This document shows, in pieces, positions 24,945-38,800 of a DNA stretch of 64,000 nt. Positions within the stretch are counted from its first letter, which is position 1, and the number at the start of each line of letters is the position of its first letter. The notes under the pieces were generated by a model. That model saw nothing but the letters and a program-made list of their open reading frames with translations, ran no database searches and was not told the DNA's origin. Both the position numbers and the translations under genes were made by a program. Origin of the DNA: Meandrina meandrites (taxonomy: Eukaryota; Cnidaria; Anthozoa; Scleractinia; Meandrinidae); NCBI GenBank assembly GCA_963693305.1, contig OY855913.1, positions 11,872,201 to 11,936,200 on the forward strand, given 5' to 3'.

Positions 24945-27900
24945 ATGGAAAGTTTATTCTTTGAGGTTTTTATCACTCTTTTATTGGGAATACTTTGTGG
25001 AGAGGTTTTAAGCACAGGAGAAGTTGTGTACGCTGTAAATAGTGGCGGACCGGCGCATACCGATTTGAACGGAGTTCACTTTCAAGCTGACAAATTGAGC
25101 GTAGGAACCGCGTCTGATTTTGGCAAATCGTTATCCATCGGAAGAGTCGCTCCTGCAGATCAAATACTATACCAAACGGAACGATATCATTTTTCGAACT
25201 TTGGCTACGACATTCCCATAAAAGAAAACGGGGATTATGTATTGATTTTGAAGTTTTGCGAAGTGTACTTTCAAGGTCCGCGGCTGAAGGTAAGTAGATT
25301 ATAATTTTCGATCCACGTGTGTCGATAAACTTGCTGTCGATTCATATCAGAGGTATTCTGTATCTGGTTACGCTCTTAATACCCTGTTTTTGGTAGAATC
25401 TTTTCTTGTTTGTGGTGGTTGTGCTTTTTTTATAGGTTTCAACTGATACGAGGGCTACCTTATTTACATGAAATATGCATACTAACTCGAACTCAGTTTA
25501 CGAACTCAATTTCGATAAACTAAACTTAAACTTATATGTGGCATATTTAAGGGAGAGCAAGATAATCAATTACCTATACTTCCGTCCTGATGTCGACACT
25601 TTGTTAGGGATGTAGGTGGTCAAAATGATTTATAATGCCAGCCAACATGTGCGACTGCTAAGTTTCTTAAATGGCATGCTTATTGCAGTCATCTGCCATT
25701 TTAGAGCAAATTGAAAGAAAATTTCACGCTAACCTGCACTTTGCTATTAAGTGGAACTTGAAATATAAACAAGTTGTTTACACATATGCATATGGCGACA
25801 ATTTCTGACTGCGCAATTTCAGAATTAAACACAAATAGAATTTACTTGTAGTGCATTGGGAACACCTGCAGGATCAGATGGATTTTTCTTAAATGACAAA
25901 TATACGGAAAAGTCAGGTATATATTCAGGCCATTTGATTAAAATTATTAGGGAGATCAGTAAAAAGAACTTGTGCTGTTTTTCATTGTCAAGCCACTAAA
26001 ACGTTAACCAAAACCACTAAGAGAAAGTCAAGAATTTGAATTTGGGTAGTTCCAGAATTATTCATACTCCCCCACAGAGGGGATTGGAAATTCCAGGGAG
26101 GGGGGGGGGGGGGGTAATCTATGATAATAGGTTTATCTACTTGTGTGAGTCTCAGGTCTGTGCAGTATTCCATACTCATGTGATCCATCAAATTTTGTTT
26201 TTTGGTGCATTTTTTTGTTGTTGCAAATCTCTGATGTTTAAGCGGATCTTCGTTTTAGGGATGAAATCATTGTGTGATAGTGGAATAAATTATCTCACTT
26301 CAGCAACAAACTGTCGAAAATTGTGAGATGAGCAGAGATGACAGATTTTAAAACTCTATCTGATTGTGCAGATTTTTAACTCTTTGCTTCAATGTGGAGA
26401 TCTTGGTTTTTTTCAGCGGTAATCTTTGCATCTTTGATTTCTTTGGAAATACCCATTCTATACTGTATTTGTGCCCAACAGATGGGAAAAAAGGGTTAAA
26501 TTTAAAATTTTATATTAAGTGAGTTTTAAAATTACTGATAAAAACAAAACAGAAATAAACAAAAGACAAATATTAAGTCAGAATAATTTCTGCTACAAAA
26601 CAAAAAAAAACATCTGCCTTTAGGGCAGAGGTACAAATTACCATTTTTTTTATTATTTAAATCAATATTTATTCAGGAGCATCCAATTTAGCAGAGCTAG
26701 TTTAAATGGAGTCCTGAAAAAAAAACAAAGACATTAAACGATTAAAAAAACTACTACACAATTAACAGGTAAGGTATTTACATTGTAGTATTGTCTCAGA
26801 TGACCAGCTGATAAATGTGAAAGCAGATGTTGATTTGTAAGTGGTGAAGAGTTAATCTTATACCGCAATGTTCAGAAATTAACGACCCCCTGAGAGTAGA
26901 GACCCTCCTCAAGTAACAATAACATTTGACTTTTTAGCAAATTCACTTGAGAGAAAATAACCTATACTACATACAAGCTGTACCTAAATGATCTGATGTT
27001 TGTATATATGCCCCCCCCCCCCCCCAAAAAAAAAAGGTTTCAACTCTCTTGGAGTAGCATTTAGGTAAAGTAACAAGGGTCATTAATTTCAGAACTGTAC
27101 GAGTAATTCTGTGTTATTTGCCACAGTTCAAAATGGCACTCTTCTATCAGTTTATGCTATCACCTTTCTATAAGTTTTCTACATGTACTAATAGAATGAA
27201 AGTTAGAAATTTGTCTGAAATCCATTACTTTCCACTAACTGGCACAACTGTAAAAACACAAGGCCATTAATAAAACCTGAAGTGAAATCACAGGCACCTC
27301 AATTATTATTTTTGCACATGGGATTTTCTGATATTGAAAATGCTCTCTGCTGCCTTCTATAAAATATTATCCTTCTTCTTCACAATTTTTTACAGGTTTT
27401 TGATGTAGCAGTTAATCAACATACTGTGATCAAAGGATTAGACATATATGAGAGAGTTGGTCGGGGTGTTGGACATGATGAATACATTCCATTTAGAGTC
27501 AACAATAACCAGATACTGATTGATGGTGAAACAGTACCATTTGGTGGTTCCATCTATATTGAATTTTTAAAGGTAAGCTGGTTAACAATTGAATGTGTGT
27601 TGTGGATTCAATTTGTCCTCAGTTTGAAGTTTTTCAAACTAGTTTGATTTTAGTTTACTTTTGTTTCAGATTATGATAATAAATCTTAACCAAATATAAA
27701 TTTAAACCATGACATGTGCATTTTATTCCTTGTGTAGTGGTAGGTGCCTTAAATAAACTCTTCTGGCTTGCTGGTATACTGGAGGATAATGCCCGAGGTA
27801 AAAGATATTGTCCAAGAAATGAACAGTTGGCTGACAAGTGAAGCTTGAGAAGCAAAGCTTCATGGGCAACTGTGAAATTTTAAGGACAATCTCAGCCAAG

Positions 27901-29491
27901 GGCATTATCCTCCAATATACCAGCAAGCCAGAAAGGGGTTTGTTTATTTAATTTATAACCCTCTGATTAATTTCTACAATGTGACATTGTGATTTATTCA
28001 AAATGTGGAACTGAAAATGTGACTTTGTTCATTTGTTTTGTCAAATCGGACAGGGTATATTGCCTGTATACCCATCATCTGATTTTGCACCATGTGATGT
28101 GTTTCATCCAATCAATTGGTGGGTTATAAAAAACGTTAGCATACATATGTCTTTGATTGTCACAGAGTGGATATATTAAAGGTAGAATCTGGGCTCTGGT
28201 TAAGTCACGTATTCAAGAGACTAAATGTGTAGCCATTGCAATCCTTCAAGCCTTCTGAGCATTGTTGCACCTAAGTTTACTAGTACTTATTTCTAAGTTA
28301 ATAATTAACAATTATTCATCGAAGTGGAGGTGAATAGTGATGGATATTTACTGAGCCGCGAAGTGGCGAGGTAAATATCCACCACTTTCACCGACACTGA
28401 GGTGAATAATTGTTTTTAATTAGTATATACCACACAAGCTGAATAACTAGCAGACCAAAACATTACTTTCGGTACCCAAAGCGACGCGCGAAGCCATTTT
28501 GTTTCTTTTCGGCTGCTCGGAGGTGAATAGTACTTTGCTAATCACCTCCGAGTTAACCAATCAGCACGCGCGGAAAGCACTATTCACTTGTGTGGTATAT
28601 AGAGGATATTACACGGTGGCGAGAAGATATGAATTTTATGTTCGAGTGGCAGAAACGATATCTCACTCGCTTGCTGCGCTCACTCGTGAGATGTCGAACA
28701 TAAAATTCATATCTTTGAGCCAACGTGTAATGTTCTTTTTATTATATGGAGACCAGATGTAATTGAAATTGCCGATTTTTATTTCATTGTTTTCGAAAAA
28801 TCGAGCAAGGTTTACAAATCACTGTTCGTCTTCACAGAAAATACTAAGCACCCATGTCCAGGATATAGAAACACTAACTAGATTCCAATCAAACAAAATA
28901 CATGAAAGTGATGGAGTGGCGTATGGAATCTACGAGTGGTTTAGTTCCCAGTAAAACACTCTCATCCATATAATAAGTACTAATATTGAATGTGTTGTAA
29001 GTAATAAGTAAATTCTCACTTCAATGTATGAAATCATGATTATCTTTGTGTTGAAATTTAGGGCTACTATGATAATCCCAAAGTCAATGCTGTTTTGGTT
29101 ATGAAAGGAACATTAGATGGTGAGTTATTAAAATATTATATGTAAACAGCACTGAAAATTAATTTTAATGTCTTGCGAAAATTCTTCAGCAATTGTAAAG
29201 CACTGCAGTATGCCTGTACTCAAAAATGATGCTAGAATCTGTCTTTGAATATCAACACTGTGCTTATCTACAGATGTTCCTAAGTTGCCTCCGCTACCTC
29301 GCCCAGGAGAGGAAAATGAAGAGGATGATGATGATGAAGAGAATAAAGATGATAAGCCGAAGAAACAGCGAAAGTTGTCAGGCCCCAAGTCTATTGATCC
29401 TTATGCCAATGATGAATCAAGCATGTTAATTCCAATTGCCATAGCTATTGCAGTCTTTCTACCAACACTATTTTGTTTGTGTAAATTGTAA
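24945..29491 (+). CDS. MLEC: Malectin (ER di-glucosylated N-glycan-binding lectin)
   Basis: Complete gene of four exons: 24945-25289, 27396-27572, 29062-29119 and 29274-29491. They splice in frame to 265 residues (human about 292). Residues 1-22 or so form a signal peptide. The malectin domain spans about 25-190, with VVYAVNSGGPAHTDLNG, DQILYQTERYHFSNFGYDI, GDYVLILKFCEVYF, DIYERVGRG and GYYDNPKVNAVLV matching the family closely. An acidic/basic linker follows (about 200-225), then a C-terminal transmembrane helix (LIPIAIAIAVFLPTLFCL) and a short KL tail, as in type I malectin. Aromatic residues of the LYQTERY and FGY segments and the Asp of YYDNP correspond to the known sugar-binding region. 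Malectin binds Glc2-N-glycans in the ER lumen and works with ribophorin I in glycoprotein quality control. An ATTAAA at 29572 may serve polyadenylation. A TTAA-flanked MITE begins 100 bp after the stop codon. Confidence 0.95.
25290..27395. other. Malectin intron 1
   Basis: AT-rich intron with homopolymer G/C runs. No coding or TIR structure recognised. Confidence 0.6.
27761..27933. mobile_element. Small MITE with TTCTGGCTTGCTGGTATACT termini
   Basis: Inverted repeats of about 34 bp (continuing GGAGGATAATGCC) bound 173 bp in malectin intron 2. One mismatch lies in the TATACT/TATATT region. No target duplication is clear. Confidence 0.7.
28421..28720. repeat. Inverted repeats in malectin intron 2
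   Basis: TATACCACACAAG (about 28425) is inverted at about 28587. A second hairpin (ATGAATTTTATGTTCGA, 28629-28645) pairs with TCGAACATAAAATTCAT (28693-28710). Both look like small foldback MITEs inserted side by side. Confidence 0.6.
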
Positions 29492-29593
29492 CAAATTCAA
29501 GTTGGTTGATTTTATTTATTACACTGCAAATTACATAATTGTTTCTGAAAGCTTACAAAACTGCTGAAACAAATTAAAGGAAATTGTTCTTAA

Positions 29594-30416
29594 AGTGCTA
29601 CTATGATGAAATTCGCATGTTTTCTTTCGCAACCATTTTAAAATATTAAGAAGTACTCTATATGAGAAGCAAAATGCCATTTACTGTTTTTCAATACCTC
29701 TTTTCGTTCCAGAGATATTCAAGTTTTTAAAATATGCAAATTAGCAAAGTAGTGACGTCATATACTCAACCAAATTCTGATTAAATACTAAGAAAGTGAT
29801 ATCTCAGCCAATTTGTATTGAAAGTCTCTGATTCTTTGCAGTAACACTCTGCTAGTTGTGTTTCACAATATGAACTTGACAACTTGGTTACCATGGCAAC
29901 ATACCAGGTTCCAGATCCCCCAAATGCTTAATGCCTTTCTGGCCAATTCTGGCATTCTCCGTTAATATTTGTAAATATTGCTTTACATGTGAGATCTAGC
30001 AAGCATATTAATGGATTTGGCAGACGTCTTGCCTGGGTTTAATTTTTCCGAACTGAAAAATTCTGAAATATTAAAATAAAATTGATGGGGACTGGAAAAG
30101 AGTGAGTTGCCATGGTAACATAATTTTATTACAGTTGTAGGTGTGTCACCTGAGGAACTATTAGTCTGCCAAGTTTCATTGGTCTCTGCAGAAAAATGAC
30201 TGAGATAACTTAATTTTTGTACTTGACAAAAAATTGGGTTGAGTAGATGACGTCATCAGTTCCCTAATTTGCATATTTTACGTTTTTTTTAAGCTTAAAT
30301 ATCTCTGGAACTAAAATAGATATTTGAAAACGGTAAACGGCATTTTTAATGTTTCATTAAATACTCTTTGAAACACCTATAATTGCAAGGGGTGAAAATT
30401 TGATCATAGTACCACT
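29594..30416 (+). mobile_element. TTAA-flanked MITE, copy 2 (823 bp)
   Basis: Termini AGTGSTACTATGATSAAATT are inverted at the two ends, and TTAA flanks each side (29590-29593 and 30417-30420). It is homologous over its length to the copy at 1-716. It lies directly after malectin. Confidence 0.85.
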
Positions 30417-31031
30417 TTAAAATAGTAGGTTGATATAGGTCAGTCATGTTGTAGTTCAACTGCACCAAGGTTCACATTTTTCCAGGTTTTAATCTTCTCA
30501 AAAGCACTTATTAAATAATAGTTTAAGTTTTAAAGAAGTGTCAGGAGATGTTTTCACAAAAGGTTTAGGGTCCCAGCAGGTTTGCCTGCTACCGACATGC
30601 GATCGAGGTAATAATTTTAACATCTTCTGACTAAAATTTCCTTTTGTCAGCCATAACAGCCTTCACAAGTTAGTACTTTTTTTGATGGGATTTTAAAAGA
30701 CAGAATTGTCAACACCAGAAAAAATTCTTTTAAAATTTTTTGGGTATTAAGTTTATTATTGTCGAGTCTGACAGTCTTGGCTACAGCTCTGTACGTCTTT
30801 CAAACTGCCACTACTTTCAACACCTTCCTCTTTTCTCTTCTTGGTATTTGGGGTTTTCATACATCAAGCTTTCATTATTTAGAAAAGTTTTACAGTATAC
30901 CAAGTGTTATTTAACAATAATGACAAATTTGAACAGGGTCATCTAATGTGCTGTAAGTTAAATATTATGTAATTTTAGCACCTTAAAATAATTCAATTAT
31001 TTGTGTTTTAATAAAGTTTGTTGTAGTTTAA

Positions 31032-31864
31032 GGTGGCTTACTACAGTTTTGAGGGATAAAATTGCCCAACTTTGAACTTTTTTGTTAAATGCTCAAAAAT
31101 GTTTTTCCCTGTCTCTAATTACTGTTTGTTACAGTATACAACCATCATAAGCGACATTCCAACCATATAGGTGCTAAAGATAGCCAAAATAAGCAACCGA
31201 GTGCTTAAGAGGGGACTGGGCACTAGCAGTTTCCATAGCGTTTTACTCAAAATCTACCCGTATGACCCTACCTCAAAATTTCATAAATTAAAAATTACCT
31301 TTGATTGAACACTCATGCAAAAATAAACAAAAATCTGTAAGATGGATTTTTCGCAAAATAGGAAAATGTCGTATCGCTATTTTAAAAATAGCTCGAAATC
31401 GGTCTTACAGATTTTTCTTAAATTTTGGCCGCGGACGTGTTTCAACCCTATGAATAATTTGTGAAAATTTCATTATGGGTCGTACGGCAGGTTTTTGAGT
31501 AATTTGATGTCAAAAAAAAAGTTTGCACAACCTCCGACAGGATCCGAATTGCGTATGCCTTTTCATTTAGCACGCGCTCGTGCGACGCAATGCATCGCGT
31601 GCGATAAAGAAAGACAAAATTAGAACTCCTCTACCGGGCTATTTATCAACCTTCCTGCTCTTAACTCTTTTCAGTCCTAGGTAATAAAACATTTCTGAAA
31701 GTATTTGGAAATTTCAATTTGGTTTAACGCGATTTAAGTGCTGAAACTTGTTTGTGCTGTTTTAGAGTTGCTCGCGCAATTTTTATCGGCGCGAGCAATA
31801 TTGACGACAGGCAGAAAATCGTAGCGCGCGCTCTTGAGTCTCTTAAATACTGTAGTAAGCCACC
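31032..31864. mobile_element. TTAA-flanked MITE (833 bp), GGTGGCTTACTACAGT family
   Basis: Sixteen-bp perfect terminal inverted repeats, with TTAA at 31028-31031 and 31865-31868. The interior has CpG-rich words and no protein frame. It lies in the intergenic region after malectin. Confidence 0.85.
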
Positions 31865-33408
31865 TTAATTCCTGTGTAGGTTTGTGAGATTAATCTCTGT
31901 TGAGGCTTCTTACCAGCCTTCATTATTTTCATTCTCTCTGTGTTGCTGTTAAGTTAATACTAGTGGTACCTATCGGTAGAAGTGCCAACGAGTACAACAA
32001 GAGAGAAGGGTTGTGAGGATAATAAATTTATTGTAAATGTTTGACTAAAAGTACACTTTATGATGTGGGTGTGATCAATGTACATTGCATGTATTCGTTG
32101 CGGAATGTTTGTGGAATAAACTGATGCGATTTGGTGAAGGCCTAATGAAGGAGTTCTAAAATGATACTAAAGTAGTGAGAAACCTTGTGAAATCCATGTA
32201 ATTTGAGGGTTGCAAGCCATTGCAGTTCTATGCCGCTATTTTGGAAAGATGTCAGCTGTTTTCAAGTCCAATAGACCTTAAATCAAAGTGGCTGTGAGCC
32301 ACTGAAACTCGGAAAATATATAACCTTTGTTTACTTCATATATAGTAACACAAATAAAGGCTGCATTTTACCCAACCCCCTACCCGCTTCACAAGACTAA
32401 TTGATTACTAAATTTAATATTAAAGACTCTCTGTCGACTGCGAGTGTTTGTTATTGTTTTGATTCTGGCAATGAAGAAAATCGTTCGAAAATCAAAAAGA
32501 TTTAGGGCATTCGCGGCCTAAAATAAAATATACCGGTAGAAACAGGTATAAAATGTTTACTTTCGAGGTCATCCAGCTAAGAAATACTTTATTTTGAAAT
32601 TATGACCTCGCGTCGTGGGGCGCGAGCTACAATTACAATTAGAAGCTCCTGTCGCCATACGCGTCATTGGTCGTCATTTGAAACAACTCCATAAAATAAA
32701 TTTCCTTTTTATTTGCTTTTAGAAGCACATATACAGAGTATATATATACAGTACTTAGTGCTCTTAAAATACAAGATGTAGAACTAGAGCAATGAACATT
32801 TCGTGGCGATTTCCATACCGCGGTTTGGAATTCCTGCGGAGATTGTTTCGATAAGCGGTCACGTACAGATTCTAAATGCTTTCAGTTCGATCTTTTTTCA
32901 GTCCGAAAGAACGCACTTTTCATCGAAATAAAAATTTCAAATAATCTCAATAAAGCTTACTTGGTAGTGGAAGAATCTACTGGCAATGCGAAGGGAAATA
33001 ATTCTGCAGCGATTCAGTGTCACTCAGCTCAATACTGCAACAAACGTGAGCAGTTTTCACTTTGCCTGTATCCGAGGTCATCTTCTTTGTTTCTCCATTG
33101 ATTCTGGGCAGATTTTCTTGAATAAATCTTTTCGGAAGAGCCTCTCGTTACAGTCTAGGCCTTACGCAGGCGATTCTTGGCAACCGCCATGCATGGCTAA
33201 AAGCAGATCGCGTACCGGCCGTTGTTTAGCTTCTCACACATGTGAGTTTGCGGATCACGTATCGACGCCATGAATCATGCATCGTGCACGTGCTGAACAA
33301 ATAAGTAGCGCGCTGATTGGCCACAACTGTGACAAATTGTGCACGTGCTGAACAGTTTCTGCTCAACAGATTGGCTAAAAACATCAGACATTGTGTCGTC
33401 ACGATCTA

Positions 33409-33450
33409 CCCTACATTACATTACATTACCTTACATTACATTACTTACAT
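33409..33450. repeat. (TTACA)n microsatellite
   Basis: About eight imperfect units of TTACA / TTACC. Confidence 0.85.
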
Positions 33451-33721
33451 TTCTACATTTTGGAGCGTTTGTGAGATTTTTTCCGCACATACAAATCTTC
33501 TCACGGCTCTATAATCTGCCGCCTCGTCAGGCCTTCGTTGGCAATAATAGTGTTGAAGAACCTCAATATAATAGTGTTGAAGAACCCCAAATAAGTTGTG
33601 CAGCATTGCTTGTTCTCCCAAGGCTTGGACTTGTGTTTCTAATTTGATAGCATCATGAAAATGTTACCATTTCTTTTTTTTTTAACAGATGGTATGAACA
33701 CAGCAATAATAGTAATTATGG

Positions 33722-33945
33722 GGAGTAGGGACATAGCCCAGTGGTGAGAGTGCTCACTTCCCAGCATGTGGGTTGTGTTTGTTGTTGGATCTCATCCCTG
33801 CTCCAAGGACTTTTCTTTGGGGTTCTCCGGTTTTCCTCCCAAAAAAACAACACTTCTAAATTCCAATTTGATCTGGAATTCAAGGGCCACAGGTTTGTCA
33901 GTCGGAATACTGTTATGTGCAACCCTCATTAAACAAAGTTGATTA
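33722..33945 (+). mobile_element. tRNA-derived SINE
   Basis: An A box (TAGCCCAGTGG, 33734-33744) and a CpG-decayed B box (about 33771-33781) lie in a tRNA-like head. The body contains GGTTCTCCGGTTTTCCTCCC, typical of invertebrate SINE bodies. The right end is approximate. Confidence 0.6.
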
Positions 33946-34183
33946 AAGTAAACAACATCACACAAATGGCATGCTAATTGCTTCCACTTACTACCAAAGT
34001 AAACCACGACTGAAGGTTTTTATTGCCATTTTAAAGTAACTACATATACAACTGCACTAGTTGTGTGATATGTAAATTATCAGCATGCTATCAACAAGAG
34101 ACTTCCACATGCAAGCTATTTGTATGTGCTAAACCCTGCACAAACTACTGTAAAACTAAATATATTTATCACAATGTATATTA

Positions 34184-34832
34184 CAGTGGAACCCCGTTAA
34201 TACGGCCACTAACGGGCCATGGAAATTTGGTCGTATTAACGGGGTGGCCGTATTAACGGGGCAGGGTCAAATTTCATGACTGGTCTTCTTCAAGTGACGT
34301 CTTGACAGATACATATCACAACTGCATTTCTAAACAGAGCCACATCAAAATGCTAACGAATCTGTTACAGTAATCTATTGGACCTTGAGAACAATATTTC
34401 TGTAAGAGATGTTCACAAAGAGGAGAAAAGCTCAGAGATCCACAGAGCAAGAAGAAAGTCGCTAGAAAAAAGCAATCCGTGTTAAAAACGTTTTATTTAT
34501 TCTCTTTTTACTACACGCTTGGTAATTTCGCTAAGCAGGCGTTTTGAATAAAATAGTATCATTTAATATTGCTTCTCAAGCACTGAATTTGTTTTGTTTG
34601 GTCAATTATTAATGAGCATTTGGTTCGAGTGGCCGTATTAGCGGGGTAAAATTGTAAAGAATTATATAGTTTGGGATTTCACAATGTGGCCGTTGACCGT
34701 ATTAACGGGGTGGCCGCATTAACGGGGTTTTATTAAAAGAAAATGTATGGGCGTTTTGCCGGGACAAAATAAAGTGGCCGTAATAACGAGGTGGCCGTAT
34801 TAACGAGGTGGCCGTAAGGCGGGGTTCCACTG
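34184..34832. mobile_element. pogo/Tigger-like MITE (649 bp)
   Basis: Termini CAGTGGAACCCCG are inverted at the two ends with TA on each side. Repeats of GGCCGTATTAACGGGG are clustered subterminally. Such CAGTGGAACC termini are typical of pogo-superfamily elements. Confidence 0.85.
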
Positions 34833-35832
34833 TACTACAATTATAAATATTTATCAATTTACTTCAGAATGGGAACTTATTATTAAACTCATTTAAGAGA
34901 TAAAACTAATCAATCTAACTGAATGATTCAATTATGCAGCTTAAACAACTAATGAATAAGACCTGTGGCATACAACTACAGTTGAAAGAAGAAGATATTG
35001 AGCCTGGTCTAAACTTGATCCAAGATATTAAATTAAAGTAAAAACTGAGAAAATGTGGCACTTTGAATATGAACCTGTGTTTCCGTTATGATATACAGAC
35101 CATCAGTAATAAATACATGACCAAATAACTTCAACACTTCTAAAATGTGTTTCACTTGTACAGTCAATAAAAATGTACATCATGGCAAAATAATAATAAT
35201 AGTAATAATATAAATATTAATAATTGATAAAGAAAATTTTTTTTTAACTATTTACAAGCCTTTCAACATTGGTAAATATGCAAAATTACAGCAATTTATT
35301 ACTGCTTGCAAATACAATAAATACCAAAAGCCAACAGTTCAAAGATAATAACTATGGAACATCCTGAAGTACTTTGTAACAAATATTTCCAAACACTTTG
35401 TTGTCACTGGAACAACTTCAGGTTATTTAATATTTAAATACAATTTTCATTCTTACAATACTTTTTATAAATACTGTCTTAGAACATGACAATGGAACTG
35501 AATGGATGCTCCATGTTTGAATGGTTATAAGTAAATCAAAAACTGAGAAATTATGGCAAAATAATGCACTTTCATTTCTCATTTGTAGCTTTAGCTTGTT
35601 ACCTTTCTAGCTAGGCTAGGGTCTCAAAATATTTTCTTTGCTTAATCCTCCTTTAATATCTATAATTATTATTTTAGCCAGTTATAAATTATTTTTGACA
35701 GCAGTTTGTCAGTATAGCACTTTTTCAATTCAATTAATTTTACACTCATTATTTGCATTAATTTTGTGATACTGTACAATTCTGTCTTGAATATTCATAA
35801 AATGTAAGAATAATATTAAAGTGACCTCAGTG

Positions 35833-38800
35833 CTACTTCATCTTTTCATTAGCATTATTGTAAACAGAATTGCTATGATTTTTATGCAAGAAACCATTTT
35901 CTCCATTTACTTTTGGAATTGTTGTTTCAGCCATATTTGCAGGCCGTTGGAAGAACCTTAAGACTCCACGCATTATGACAAGGAACCAGTACACTTGAAC
36001 ACTCAGCAGGAAAAAACAGAATGTATTGCAAAATAGTGGTATTTTAAATGGAACCTCTAAGAAAGGAATATTGGCATATTTGGAGTAGCACCAGTACATG
36101 TAAGGATAGATAAGCACTCGACAAAACAGAAACATAGTTGCCAAAAGAACACCATTTCCAACATACAAGACTGTTTTTCTCATCCCAAGCTGAAAAAAGG
36201 AAAAAAAGGTCATCAGATCTTCCAATATATACATTTGCCAGAACTAAACTACTGGTAAGATAGTGGGGAGGGACAGGGGGGTCTGAAACTCCCGCTTCCT
36301 GTATCTTCTACTCCCTCTTCCTGTAACTTTTACTTCCGCTTCCCATCCCTTTTCGTAGTGTTTCCCTCCTCTTTGTCCCATTTCTATTGCAAAATACAGT
36401 TGAATCCCGATAACTCGAACCTTCAAGGGAAATCAAAAAAGGTTCGAGTCATTGGGGGTTCAAGTTATGGAGGGTAAAATTAGTAAGAAAATGACCTGGA
36501 GGGAAATCGAAAAAAGGTTCAAGTTAGTGGGAGGTTCAAGTTCTTGAGGGTTTGAGTTATCGGGATTCAAGTGTATAACAAAATATTGCGACATTTTCTC
36601 AATTTCTGACATTCCCTTTTCCCGCCACCTTGGGACTCCCACTTCCCTCCCTCTCTACTCCCGCACCCTAAAACTTTTCTCCTGGACTCCCGCCCTCCTG
36701 TCCCCACCCACTAGATATGATTTTATCTAAATCTACTGGTAAGATACTTTTGGGAGGCATGCATGATGGAAAAGTGATGCAGAAGTAGAAGTATAAATAC
36801 CTCATTCGTTTTCTGTAATATTGTATGCGACAATTTCAACATGTCCATTTGTAGCAATGTACAATATTGGCCCCCAATGATGTGGTTGACCTATCAGAGG
36901 GGGGCGTTGGGGTTTTCGGTTTTGGCCATTTTTTAGATCGGTTTTTCGGTTTTCGCAACAAAAAACTGCGGTTTTTCGGTTTTGGTGTCTTCTTCGGTTT
37001 TCGGATTTTCGTTCTATTAGCACTTGGTTTTCGGTTTCCGGCAAAAATACTAGCGGTTTTTCAGATTTGGTACTTGCTGTGGTTTTCGGTTTTTCCCATT
37101 TGGTTTCCAGTTTCTCTGAGGTCATGCAAGACCCTGCTGCTAAGAAAGTTCTCGAATGGCCTTTTTGACCCATCCACGCAGCTGTTATAAGAATGCGTGA
37201 CAAACCTAAATATAGGTCAATATAGCCTCCGCAGGAAGATTGTATCTCAAATATCGCGCGGCTCAAATAACATCCATAAAGGACTTATTAGCCGATACGG
37301 CAAAGGACAGTACGCCAAGAAACAACCACGGCTAAGCACGGAACATTACTAGAACTTGTTTATCAGCGCCAGCTCCCAGTTGGCGAGAAAATAAATGTCA
37401 ACTTCCACGATGGAGATCTGAGTGGCGCCGGGGGGGGTGGGGGGGCACTCGCATATATGGGCTATATAGGTATGTGCTGCGTGATAGGGTATGGTTTTTG
37501 AGGTTCTCGGTCCTTAGATAGGGTATCATTTTTGCTCCTTTTGGCATTGTGTTCCCGGTGTTATCCTTACATAGGATACCTAAATTCTATCAGCTAAAAT
37601 ACCGTAAAAACTCGTGTATAAGCCGCACTTTTTTGCCAAAATTTGTGGCTCAAAATCGTGGGTGCGGCTTATCTACAAGACCATTGCATGCAAACAGGGC
37701 ATCCTCATCCGCATCCTCTGGGCATTTTTGCTCATAAGACTGAAAAATTGCTCCATATAAGCGACAAAGCAGCTCTTTACTATCCTCACAAACAAAAATA
37801 ACAAAGAGACTGATCATTTTGAAAAAGTTTTTTCCCTCAAAACAGCGACGAAACCCCCGCTGTTCGTACCCGTGAACAATTTTCAACCTCCAGGCGTTTC
37901 ACGTGTCTTTTGGCGATGGGCCTGGATACTATTTGTCCGAACGAGTGCCTGGTTACTAAGTAACGAACGTTTTCACGAACACAACGACTACATGTCTGTT
38001 CTTCACGCAAAATTTGGTGTAAAAACTGTGATGAATGAGGAAATATCTGTCAACAAATGGCAGAAAAAGATAAAAAATGTCAAAGTTGTCAGAAATGATG
38101 TTTATTCTATAAAATTCTGGGTAAGACTGAAGTGTTTTCCGTTTATGTGTTTCCTCGTTTATGGTACATCCTGCCATAGTTACATCGGAAAGGCTCAAGG
38201 AATCAACTTTAGACCACTTTAGCTTTATTGATTGTTGAAATTTCCTCATAATCTAGCATTCTTCACAATCAACTGGGCATTTCTCCGCCAGTTTTTATTT
38301 TTTTCTCAAAATCGTGCTTGAAATTTTGGGGTGCGGCTTATCTATGAGTGCGGCTTATACACGAGTTTTTACGGTAAATTCCCAACTAAATGTAACAAAA
38401 AAATAGTCTGTTTAAACCATAAACTATCAACTAGTTGCCGTGTGCGGTTAGCCGTTATTTGGATCGTCACCCAACGCTTCTCCTCTCCTTGAATAGGGTG
38501 TCATTTTTCGGATTGGGGCCTTAAAAAGGGTATCAATTTTCGTTTTCTTTATCCTTAAATAGGGTCAGGGTTTAAGAACCTTCGCGGCACACCCCTATCT
38601 GAAATTTATGGGAGTACCCCTCCGGGGGAGTTGCGATGCCATTGAAGAAGTCAATGACTCTGATGAAGACCAGGAGGAATTTGATGAGAGTAGTGATGAA
38701 GAGATTGGCATTGACAACGAAGAAAATACTCCAGAGGGTCAGCAAGATGAATTGGGGTCATCGACTAATTTTCTATTTGGAGCAAGGTCATGGTATGGGA

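Larger units (their letters stand above)
31870..35832. other. Intergenic region between malectin and the TLCD3-like gene
   Basis: The two genes converge here. Apart from the SINE, the TTACA repeat and the pogo-like MITE listed separately, no gene was recognised. The part left of 35833 probably holds the TLCD3-like 3' untranslated region. Confidence 0.5.

Noticed and set aside
33409..33450. TTACA array as a telomere-like or CRISPR-like repeat
   Set aside because: Unit and length do not match the metazoan TTAGGG telomere repeat, and there are no spacers; a plain microsatellite.
36802..37266. 154-codon minus frame with ENRK repeats
   Set aside because: It is the complement of a GGTTTTCGG-type simple repeat that also occurs at about 42590-42690; no protein-like conservation.
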